7,128 nt of DNA from Acidobacteriota bacterium (lineage in GTDB: Bacteria; Acidobacteriota; Terriglobia; 20CM-2-55-15): contig QHXD01000435.1 of assembly GCA_003223895.1 (NCBI GenBank), positions 1-7,128 of the forward strand. Reading direction: 5' to 3'. Of the stretch, positions 1-6,350 are shown piece after piece; the first letter of the stretch is position 1; every line of letters starts with the position of its first letter. Made by a program: the position numbers and the translations under genes. Below the pieces are notes generated by a model. That model did not search any database and was not told the DNA's origin. It worked only from the letters and a program-made list of their open reading frames with translations.

Positions 1-92
1 CTCGGCTGATCCGTGTTCCATACCGGAACTTCTACACTCCCGACCGCCGAGACATTTGGGCAGGGTTCCGCACCTGCGCATTGGAAATGTGA
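1..92 (+). CDS. senA: Selenoneine synthase SenA, C-terminal end only (5' partial)
   Basis: Only about the last 29 residues are in the window, in the frame of codon 3-5, ending with TGA at 90-92. The tail reads RLIRVPYRNFYTPDRRD followed by IWAGFRTCALEM. An Arg-Asn-Phe-aromatic...Pro-Asp-Arg...Ala-Gly-Phe-Arg-Thr-Cys end is, from memory, typical of the EgtB-like sulfoxide/selenoxide synthase family, and the form ending in FRTCA fits the SenA and EgtB branch. SenA is an iron enzyme of the cytoplasm that joins hercynine to a selenosugar during selenoneine synthesis. The assignment to SenA rather than EgtB rests mainly on the next gene, which is a clear SenB and starts inside the senA stop region. 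The catalytic domains lie off the left edge, so nothing can be said about their integrity. Confidence 0.72.
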   Translation, partial: RLIRVPYRNFYTPDRRDIWAGFRTCALEM

Positions 93-995
93 AAATTCTC
101 ATCGTTACACCGGAGGCGCCTGATACGACGCTGGGCAACAGCGTCACAGCAAACCGCTGGGCCGGCCTGCTCCGGCGCCTTGGACATGATGTTCAAGTAG
201 CGCAGGAGTGGACTGGAGAGGATTGCGATCTCCTGATTGCCTTACACGCCAGGCGCAGTCACGACAGTGCCAGGCGGTTCCGCGAAGAGCATCCCCAGCG
301 CCCGCTGATCGTCGCGCTCACTGGAACGGATCTATACGGAGACCTCCGTGTTGTTTCCGAAGCACGCGAGTCGCTTGCTTTTGCCACCGGAGTGGTCGCT
401 TTACAGGAAGCTGCGCTCGACGAACTGGACGACCATGCGCGTGCGAAGACGCGCGTCATTTACCAATCGGCAGCGCCGCCACTCCGGCGCGAGCAACCCA
501 GCGACTGCTTTCGCAGCACGCCACCTGCCGGTCCAGTCGCGGATTCGCGTGATCCATGCCGGCCGGGCGCTCGAATCGAAATGGGAAGGCAACGCAAGGG
601 CGGAAGAAGTTGCCAACCCGCGCTATCGCTGGGTTGGCGAACAGAATCATGAAGCCGCGATGCAATTACTGGCTCGCTCCCGCTTGCTCGTCCTTTCTTC
701 AGCGATGGAAGGCGGGGCCAGCGCAATCGCGGAGGCAGTGGTATGCGGAGTTCCAATCCTGTGCTCGGATATTCCCGGCAACATTGGCATGCTCGGTGCA
801 GACTACGCAGGATATTTCCGTCTGGGAGACACCGAACAGCTCGCTCATATGCTCGAACGCGCCGAGAACGACCCGGACTTTCTTGGCGGTATACAGGAAT
901 TTGTTCGAAAGCTTCAGCCCCGCTTCGCTCCGGAACAGGAGCTGGCATCCTGGGATCGCCTGCTTCGAGAAATGGGGTCGTTTACGGCAAACTGA
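89..995 (+). pseudogene. senB: Selenosugar synthase SenB (TIGR04348-type glycosyltransferase), frame-disrupted
   Basis: SenB makes a selenosugar from a UDP-sugar and selenophosphate, the donor that SenA uses for selenoneine. The N-terminal part (89 to about 502, 138 codons) shows the family marks: KILIVTPEAP at residues 2-11, GNSVTANRW at 16-24, LHARRS at 52-57 and ALTGTDLY at 76-83, then RVIYQSAAPP. The C-terminal part runs in the +1-shifted frame from about 504 to 995: TAFAARHLP, SRIRVIHAGRALE, NPRYRWVGE, ARSRLLVLSS, then EGGA at 708-719 and DIPGNIGMLG. Between them the segment with F.V.V.GHLR..KDPFR, present in family members as I know them, is absent. About 20 residues are therefore missing and the frame is broken near 497-504. 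The GTG at 89 is chosen as start because it begins directly at KILIVTPEAP and overlaps the senA stop as GTGA. The in-frame ATG at 56 would add 11 residues read through the senA tail. The missing stretch probably contributes to UDP-sugar binding, so the product is unlikely to work. Confidence 0.85.
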
Positions 996-1743
996 CGGAG
1001 CGGTTGATCCAAAGGATATTGTCCCAGCTCAACACTTTTTCCGTGCCATCGAACAGCTTGGAATAGCTGCCGCCGCCGGCCTTGAACGAGAACTCCTTCA
1101 CACGATCCGGAGGATTGGTCGTCACGTTCTTCAAGATGTCCAGGACCTGCTCCTGCCTGGAGATCTGATAAAAACCCGGATTCCTGGCGGAGTAGAACTT
1201 GACCTCCGCGGGATTGCCTTTATTGGCGACGCCGCGCTCGTACTTGATGTGCATTTCCAGGCGTTCACCTGTTGTTGCGGCAAATACCCAGTCCTGCGAA
1301 TCGAGGATGGGCCCCGCATCCTCGGAAGTGGTGCGTTGCATTTTACGGGTGGTCGCCCGGAGATAGTTGCCAAACGGTCCGGGCGCATCCGCAGGGTCTT
1401 CGGTCAGGCCGCCAATGACGAGTTGTACGTTTGCGCCCGTGGGGTCCTTCACGGGGGCAACAAGGTAGACCAAACGGTTTGATCCCTTCCCAATGGGCTT
1501 GCCGTCCGGCGCGTTGATTGTGACGCGGTCGATGAAAACCGCGCGCAGATTCGCATCCTTTGCGGCGCCCTGAGTGGCAATGTTGGGCATCCATCCCGGG
1601 GGCAGAAAGCTGTTGAGTACCGCATCCGGAACGCGGAGATCCAGTTGGAACCGAGCCTCCGAACTGTATTCGACAGCCGTCTGCGCATTGGCGCCGACGG
1701 TAAGCAAAAGCAAAAGAGCTCCGCCAAGAATACTTCGTGACAT
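982..1743 (-). CDS. Secreted protein of unknown function
   Basis: This is a 253-residue protein with a clear signal peptide: M-S-R, a hydrophobic stretch at residues 5-17 (ILGGALLLLLTVG) and an A-N-A site at 18-20, so cleavage is expected before Q21. It has no lipobox and no second membrane segment, so a periplasmic or exported soluble protein is likely. The mature part begins with LDLRVPDAVLNSFLPPGW, which faintly recalls the acetoacetate decarboxylase/DUF2071-like fold, in which a 'fall short of the LPPG' segment follows the first strand. That resemblance is weak and I do not assign a function. The start at 1743 is supported by AGGAGA five bases upstream. The gene faces senB, and its stop (982-984) lies inside the senB 3' end, giving a 14-base convergent overlap. 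It is divergent from maf across the palindromic repeat. The reading frame is clean throughout. Confidence 0.8.
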   Translation of the reverse strand: MSRSILGGALLLLLTVGANAQTAVEYSSEARFQLDLRVPDAVLNSFLPPGWMPNIATQGAAKDANLRAVFIDRVTINAPDGKPIGKGSNRLVYLVAPVKDPTGANVQLVIGGLTEDPADAPGPFGNYLRATTRKMQRTTSEDAGPILDSQDWVFAATTGERLEMHIKYERGVANKGNPAEVKFYSARNPGFYQISRQEQVLDILKNVTTNPPDRVKEFSFKAGGGSYSKLFDGTEKVLSWDNILWINRSVSLP

Positions 1744-1748
1744 GTTGT

Positions 1749-1754
1749 TCTCCT
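1749..1754 (-). promoter_or_regulatory. Ribosome binding site of the secreted protein gene
   Basis: Read on the minus strand the bases are AGGAGA, a strong Shine-Dalgarno match, with five bases (1744-1748) before the ATG at 1743-1741. It fixes the start of the secreted protein gene and is the clearest ribosome binding site in the window. Confidence 0.75.
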
Positions 1755-1793
1755 GTTGGGGAATGTATCAGGTGCCTAGTCGAAAAGCCATCG

Positions 1794-1974
1794 GCCGCGG
1801 AGCGGCGTTAGAGTGTAGCCCCGGGCGCAAGCCCGGGTAGGGTATGGTTTTGATATTGAGCCCCGGAGAGGCGAAAGAATCTCTGGAATCTTTCGCACCT
1901 CCGGTGCTGACTCGTTTAAACGCACAAAACCCCGGGCTTGCGCCCGGGGCTACACTCTAACGCCGCTCCGCGGC
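1794..1974. repeat. 181-bp palindromic element with perfect 44-bp terminal inverted repeats (MITE/REP-like)
   Basis: Bases 1794-1837 and 1931-1974 are exact reverse complements over 44 positions (checked base by base), separated by 93 bases. Each arm contains the GC-rich unit GTAGCCCCGGGCGCAAGC, which is itself partly symmetrical. With a 9-base bulge, GTTTTG at 1847-1852 can also pair with CAAAAC at 1925-1930, extending the stem inward. A second hairpin lies inside (1863-1904). The element has no open reading frame of note. Similar 'gtagccccgggc...gcccggggctac' units occur as dispersed intergenic repeats in several soil bacteria, as I recall. A non-autonomous mobile element or a large REP/BIME-like repeat is the likely identity. 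I found no convincing target-site duplication. It lies between two diverging genes, so it is not placed as a terminator for either of them. Confidence 0.85.
1863..1904. repeat. Inner imperfect hairpin of the palindromic element
   Basis: Bases 1863-1878 pair with 1889-1904 in 14 of 16 positions (CCGGAG, two mismatches, then GCGAAAGA on the left arm), leaving a 10-base loop. It lies nearly midway between the 44-base arms, so the whole 1794-1974 element can fold as nested hairpins. This fits a mobile or structured repeat better than a chance palindrome. Confidence 0.7.
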
Positions 1975-2038
1975 TGAATTCGGATGCACTCCGCTACATT
2001 TTGGAAAGGAGCGGAATCACCCACTAAAATGGATCAGC

Positions 2039-2611
2039 ATGAAGAAACCAGGTCTCGTGTTAGCGTCGCAATCACCGCGCCGCAAAAAACTGCTCGCAAT
2101 TCTGGGTATTCCTTTTTCTGTTGTGCCGTCGTCGATTGATGAGACACCTTTGGCCGGAGAAAAACCGGAAGAGTTCGCTGCCAGAGTGGCGCGTGAGAAG
2201 GGAATGGAAGTTGCTTCGAGAGTATCGCAGTCGGTGGTGCTTTCCGCCGATACTGTCGTTACTATTGATGGCGAGATTCTCGGCAAGCCCGTGGATGAGG
2301 CCGACGCCGTACGGATGTTGAAGAAGCTCTCGGGCCGCGACCACTGGGTGTACACCGGCGTCACGATTCTGAACCAGGTCAGGAACGAAATTCTTGAAGG
2401 GACGGATCGCACGCGGGTCTGGTTCAATCTGCTGGACGAGGAGCAGATCCTGGACTACGTCCGCCGTGAAAACGTACTCGACAAGGCCGGGGCATATGCC
2501 ATCCAGGGTTATGCTGGAGTCTACATCCCGAAAATCGAAGGAAACTATTTCAACGTGATGGGGCTGCCGCTTCCTCTCGTTTACGAGCTGTTATGCCGCA
2601 CATTATCGTAG
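2039..2611 (+). CDS. maf: Maf family nucleoside triphosphate pyrophosphatase (YhdE type, dTTP/UTP)
   Basis: This 190-residue cytoplasmic enzyme hydrolyses non-canonical or surplus nucleoside triphosphates to the monophosphate and pyrophosphate. Its length is typical of the family and the motifs are in order: LASQSPRRKKLL at residues 8-19, AREK at 51-54, SADTVV at 69-74 with the catalytic-base candidate Asp71, GKP at 82-84, LSGRDHWVYTG at 97-107, DKAGAYAIQG at 148-157 and GNYFNVMGLPL at 168-178. SPRR together with Gln156 in AIQG matches the YhdE (dTTP/UTP) subgroup rather than the YceF (m7GTP) one, by comparison with the E. coli proteins. The ATG at 2039 is the only suitable start. It has just a weak GGA five bases upstream; a better AAAGGAG lies too far away (2005-2011). 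Its last 19 bases overlap selB, so the two are probably co-transcribed. Confidence 0.93.
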   Translation: MKKPGLVLASQSPRRKKLLAILGIPFSVVPSSIDETPLAGEKPEEFAARVAREKGMEVASRVSQSVVLSADTVVTIDGEILGKPVDEADAVRMLKKLSGRDHWVYTGVTILNQVRNEILEGTDRTRVWFNLLDEEQILDYVRRENVLDKAGAYAIQGYAGVYIPKIEGNYFNVMGLPLPLVYELLCRTLS

Positions 2612-4477
2612 GAACCGCAGGACACATCGATCACGGCAAGACCGCGCTCGTGAAGGCGCTCACCGGCATTGATGCCGACCGGCTCAAGGAAGAGAAGGAG
2701 CGCGGCATCACGATCGATATCGGATTCGCCAACCTCACGCTCGATGCTCAAACGACCATTGGCTTCATCGACGTGCCCGGTCACGAGCGATTCATCAAGA
2801 AGCGGCATCGACATGGTGGTGCTGGTGATTGCGGCCGACGAATCCGTCATGCCGCAAACCCGCGAGCATCTTGATATTTGCTCGTTGCTGCACATCAAGC
2901 AGGGACTGACTGTTCTGACCAAGATCGACAATGTCGAGCGCGACATGGTGGATCTCGTCGAAGTCGAAGTCCGCGAATTTCTCAAGGGCTCATTTCTCGA
3001 GCGCTCGCCGATTCTGCGAGTCAGTTCGCTGACTGGCGAAGGCATTCCGCAACTTATCGAGGCGCTGCGCCGGGCCATCGGTAACGTAGCCCCGAAGGAC
3101 GACACGGAGATCTTCCGGCTTCCCGTCGATCGCTGTTTCACAATGAAAGGTTTCGGCACCGTTGTTACCGGGACCCTCATTGCCGGCCAGGTCCACAAGG
3201 AGGACGCAGTCGAAATCTTTCCCTCGCAAAGGACTACGCGTGTCAGGGGCATCCAGGTTCACGGCCGGGCCTCAAATGAAGCGCGCGCCGGTCAGCGCAC
3301 AGCGCTGAACCTGCAAGGTGTGGAGGTCGCAGAGATCGAGCGCGGCATGGTTCTCACGGTTCCAGGCGTCTTCAAGCCAACATCCATGTTCGACTGCAAT
3401 CTGGAATTGCTTCGGTCGGCTCCAGCGCCCATCGAGATGCGCAAGCGCGTCCGTTTCCACATCGGGACGGCAGAACTGATGGGCTATGTGGTCCTGCTCG
3501 GGCAGGAGCGTCTGAATCCAGGCGAATCCGCATTGGTGCAGATCCGTGTCGAAGAACCGGCTTTCGCGCTGCCCGGCGACCGCTTTATCATCCGGCAATA
3601 TTCGCCGATGATCACCATCGGCGGCGGCCAGATTCTCGACGCATTCCCCGAAAAACACCGGCGCTCGGACAAAGCCGTCTTGCAAAGACTCAAGATCTTC
3701 AAGGATGGGTCCGTTGAGCAGCGGCTCATGGCGATCGTCGAAGGAGCAGGCTTGCAGACAGTCGAGCTTTCCCACCTGGTTGCTGGTCTGGGCCTGAGCG
3801 CGCAGCATGTCCGTGAAGCACTCATTTCGCTGACAAAGAGCGGCCGCATACGGACGGTCAGCGAGAACCCCATGACGGTGGTTTCGGCGGCGGCATTTAA
3901 GGGCGCTGAGGAACGTGCCGCGGCCGAGGTTCAGCAATTCCATCGGACGAATCCATTGGTTCAGGGAATTGGGCGCGAGGAATTGCGCGCCCGCCTCGAC
4001 GGCATGACCGGCGGGCTTTTTCAGGCCATGCTCGACAAGCTTGCCGCCGACAAAAAAATTGTCGTCGCCCAGGATGTCATTTACGAGTTCGGCCGCAGAG
4101 TCACCTTGAAAGCGGACGAGGAACAAATCCGCGAAAAGCTCGCGGAGAGGTTTCGGTCGCACGGTCTGCAGGCAGCGGCGCCCGACGAATTGATCGATGG
4201 CCTCAAACTCAACCGCATCACCGCGCGCAAGATCATTCAACTCATGGTGAAGGAAAACGCGCTCGTCAAGATCAGCGACGACATGTTCGTCGATCGCAAG
4301 GCGATGGACGAATTGATCGCAGCCATCAAGGCGCTAAAGTCCAGGAACCCGAAGCTGGGTGTCGCTGAGTTTAAGGATTTAACCGGTGTCTCCAGGAAGT
4401 ACGCTATCCCGCTGCTCGAATATTTGGATCGGCAGCGGGTTACGAGGAGAGTTGGAGACGAGCGGATGATCTTATGA
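2593..4477 (+). pseudogene. selB: Selenocysteine-specific elongation factor SelB, frame-disrupted in the G domain
   Basis: SelB is the GTPase that brings Sec-tRNA to UGA codons at a SECIS hairpin. The first 70 codons (2593 to about 2802) give the G1 motif GHIDHGKT at residues 10-17, LTGIDADRLKEEKERGITIDIGFA at 23-46, which is specific to SelB, and G3 DVPGHE at 60-65. The reading then moves to the +1 frame: GIDMVVLVIAADE starts at about 2804, G4 is TKID, and the rest reads through domains II-III to the C-terminal winged helices, which end in GVSRKYAIPLLEYLDR and VGDERMIL. SelB proteins normally have NMLAG plus two residues between FIK and GID. Four bases stand where 21 are expected, so about 17 are missing at 2800-2803. 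The repaired product would be about 633 residues, normal for SelB. As written, translation from 2593 ends at 2874 after 93 residues. The start overlaps maf by 19 bases. No selA, selC or selD is in the window. Confidence 0.92.
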
Positions 4478-4507
4478 CGTTATGTAACGATTTGCCATCG
4501 GGAACGG

Positions 4508-5227
4508 TCATTTTCGAGCGAATGCGAAGAAACTGTTGGAGAGTGATGTATCGGGGCGGCTCCAATTATCGAATCGCTTTCCAACCAGGTTGATGAGAGG
4601 AATGAGAGTAAAGTGAACCAGTCTCTGGAGTAGAGTGTTCTCGCCAAACGAATCGACGAAATGTGCGACAACGTGGCAGGCTCCCAGGAGCGAATATCCC
4701 TCCGGACTCACGTCGACCCGGGAAAAGCGTGATAGCAGCAAGCGCAAGGCGCCGGGGGAAAACCTCCATCTGTCGTTTTCCGCGTGATAGGGAAGAATCG
4801 CCGGCACACTGAGCAGCAACGCGCCCCCTGGGCGGAGTACCGAATAAATTTCGTCGATCACCTTGGGTGCGTCCTCGGCGTAGCAAAGCATCTGCGAGCA
4901 CAAGACGACATCGAAGACGCCCTCGGCGAACGGCAGGCGTTCTCCAACTGCCAGGACATCTACCAATTCGGTCCTTTGTAGATCGACAGCAATGTAAGCC
5001 TCCAGCCGCCCGTCCAACAACGGACGGTAAGGCTGGATTCTCCCGCCAACGTCAAGGACGCGCAGGCTGTTACCGGGAACCTGCTTCACCGCCTCGGCGA
5101 ACCGTTTGCGGCGTTCGATGAGGCTCAGGTAATAAGAATCGCGGAGCAATGGGTGAAGGCGCCTGTGGCCGAGGCTGATCGTCTGTTCCAGCGTGGGTCT
5201 TTGTTCGGCGGACTTCTCAGACATCAT
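4508..5227 (-). CDS. Class I SAM-dependent methyltransferase (Methyltransf_11 type) of a polysaccharide cluster
   Basis: With the start used here the protein has 239 residues. Numbering from the longer ATG at 5242, it shows motif I VLDVGG at 62-67, the acidic ribose-binding position Asp87 in AVDL, LPFAEGVFDVVLCSQML at 103-119, and LRPGG at 136-140 followed by the strand LLLSVP. The later NDRWRFSPGALRLLL (156-170) is common in methyltransferases of lipopolysaccharide and exopolysaccharide loci. The acceptor is not predictable; a sugar of the polymer is likely from context. Three ATGs compete: 5242, 5227 and 5224. I prefer 5227 because GAGGG (5240-5236 on this strand) lies eight bases upstream and the overlap with the preceding gene falls to 11 bases. 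It is the last gene of the minus-strand operon and converges on selB with a 30-base gap that holds no convincing terminator. Confidence 0.85.
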   Translation of the reverse strand: MMSEKSAEQRPTLEQTISLGHRRLHPLLRDSYYLSLIERRKRFAEAVKQVPGNSLRVLDVGGRIQPYRPLLDGRLEAYIAVDLQRTELVDVLAVGERLPFAEGVFDVVLCSQMLCYAEDAPKVIDEIYSVLRPGGALLLSVPAILPYHAENDRWRFSPGALRLLLSRFSRVDVSPEGYSLLGACHVVAHFVDSFGENTLLQRLVHFTLIPLINLVGKRFDNWSRPDTSLSNSFFAFARK

Positions 5228-6344
5228 CAAACAGGCCCTCATATTGCCTGATCAGAGGGAAGGAAAGCAGGGTGCCGTGGAATCGCGATGCCACAACCAG
5301 GTCGACCGAGCTGAGAACGCACAGGAGATCAGAAACATGGCGAACGGATGACTCCAGGAGCGACTGCGCGACCTCAGGAGAATACCGTTGTGATACGAGA
5401 TGTTTGACGTCATCAATGACCATGGTATCCGCTCGAATTTGGGTTGGGAACAGGGCGACTCGATATCCATGCTGGAAGAGCCATGCAACGAAAGAAGCAA
5501 TACAGTCGATATAGCGCTCGTACTTGGCGGGGTCAGCGTCTGGCCAGAACCGTGCGTCGAAATGCGGAAACACATTGATCCCAACCAGCAGTCCGCCACG
5601 GGTGGTGCCGCCTGAGTTTTCCGGCACATCCAAGCTATAGGCAAGATCAGGGAATACCGGCGTCTTGCCAGTCCAGCCCACTTCACGAAGCAACTTTTGT
5701 GACGTAACATCCCGAACCGTTCGGTACTCTGCCAGTGTGAGTGATGCTCGCACGAGCAAGCGACTAAGGGGCGATAAAAGAGGTCCTAATCCGACGCTGG
5801 GAAAAATCACAGGGATGCCGGCTACCCTGGCAAGAAGCGTCCACTTGAAAATCGTGTAGGGAAAGTTGAATGGCCCGCCAAAGTGATCGCAGAATGAGCC
5901 TGATCCACTCATAACGAGCAGATCTGTACGCTTCACTCGGCGAAGCGATGCTGCCAGAAACCGACCTTCCGCGAGGATAGCAAAACCGAGACCAGGGATG
6001 CCGTAAACGCGTTTCAGGAGCCTGAAAACGAATGGTGCTCGCTTGAGGGCCGCTTTGACTCGTCCCCATGCGCACACATTCCGAAGTGACGCCGACTCCG
6101 TTACGCCCGCCGTCGACTGGTTAAGCTTTCCGTCAATGGGTGCGCGGCCAACCCTCCGGCCGACAGGCCAGGCTTGGACCCTGTGCCTGATCTCGGTGTC
6201 CCGAGGATTGGCGGAAATAACATAAATTTCGATATGCGGATGGCGACGTCTGATGTTCTGCATGAGCGCCGTCAGACTTGCCTCGTCGCCAAGGTTGCCG
6301 TTGCCGGCGGCTGGGCTTAATACCGCTATCTTTGACAGTGACAT
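5217..6344 (-). CDS. Polysaccharide pyruvyl transferase family protein, C-terminus apparently short
   Basis: This 375-residue protein belongs to the PF04230 (CsaB/WcaK-like) family, which adds pyruvate ketals from phosphoenolpyruvate to sugars of surface polymers; some members have other, unknown roles. Visible marks are GNGNLGDEASLTALM at residues 14-28, SGSGSFCDHFGGPF at 146-159, GIPVIFPSVGLGPL at 176-189, PDLAYSLDVP at 232-241, INVFPHFD at 256-263, and the C-terminal SRFHGTLLSF at 353-362. In the family a further stretch of several dozen residues (the second Rossmann-like half, beginning like 'KPVLAISY') normally follows SRFHG. Here only PLIRQYEGLFDDV follows before the stop, so the gene looks truncated or internally deleted at its end. 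The stop lies within the methyltransferase start region. The upstream glycosyltransferase stop is six bases away, so the genes form one operon. The start ATG at 6344 has only a weak AGGG four bases upstream. Confidence 0.82.
   Translation of the reverse strand: MSLSKIAVLSPAAGNGNLGDEASLTALMQNIRRRHPHIEIYVISANPRDTEIRHRVQAWPVGRRVGRAPIDGKLNQSTAGVTESASLRNVCAWGRVKAALKRAPFVFRLLKRVYGIPGLGFAILAEGRFLAASLRRVKRTDLLVMSGSGSFCDHFGGPFNFPYTIFKWTLLARVAGIPVIFPSVGLGPLLSPLSRLLVRASLTLAEYRTVRDVTSQKLLREVGWTGKTPVFPDLAYSLDVPENSGGTTRGGLLVGINVFPHFDARFWPDADPAKYERYIDCIASFVAWLFQHGYRVALFPTQIRADTMVIDDVKHLVSQRYSPEVAQSLLESSVRHVSDLLCVLSSVDLVVASRFHGTLLSFPLIRQYEGLFDDV
5236..5240 (-). promoter_or_regulatory. Ribosome binding site favouring the internal start of the methyltransferase
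   Basis: On the minus strand the bases are GAGGG, eight bases before the ATG at 5227. The ATG at 5242 has only a lone AGG close upstream. The site lies within the last codons of the preceding pyruvyl transferase gene, so translation of the two genes is probably coupled. Confidence 0.45.
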
Positions 6345-6350
6345 CAGGCC

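Noticed and set aside
556..1482. A 308-codon plus-strand open frame across the end of senB and the secreted protein gene
   Set aside because: It shows no family pattern and runs antisense to a gene with a signal peptide and a good ribosome binding site; its first part is an out-of-frame reading of senB.
1794..1974. Palindromic element as a bidirectional transcription terminator
   Set aside because: Both flanking genes start next to it and read away from it, so there is no transcript end to serve.
1975..2038. Promoter and small hairpin (TCCGCT 1990-1995 with AGCGGA 2010-2015) upstream of maf
   Set aside because: TACATT at 1995-2000 could be a -10 box, but no -35 box is found at a proper distance, and a six-base stem with a 14-base loop is not significant.
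1744..2038. tRNA-Sec (selC) or another RNA gene near selB
   Set aside because: No cloverleaf-like arms or tRNA landmarks are visible in this or any other intergenic stretch; the palindrome explains the structure here.
2029..2139. ATG at 2029 opening a 36-codon frame ahead of and overlapping maf
   Set aside because: It is short, lacks a well-spaced ribosome binding site and is out of frame with maf; probably chance.
2790..2815. Programmed ribosomal frameshift in selB
   Set aside because: There is no convincing slippery run, and seven conserved residues are missing, so a simple slip would not restore the protein.
3272..4240. A 322-codon minus-strand open frame opposite selB
   Set aside because: The opposite strand encodes unmistakable SelB domains; this frame is open only because of GC-rich codon use.
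4478..4507. Terminator between selB and the methyltransferase
   Set aside because: Only a five-base palindrome (CGTTA/TAACG) with a two-base loop and no T-run is present.
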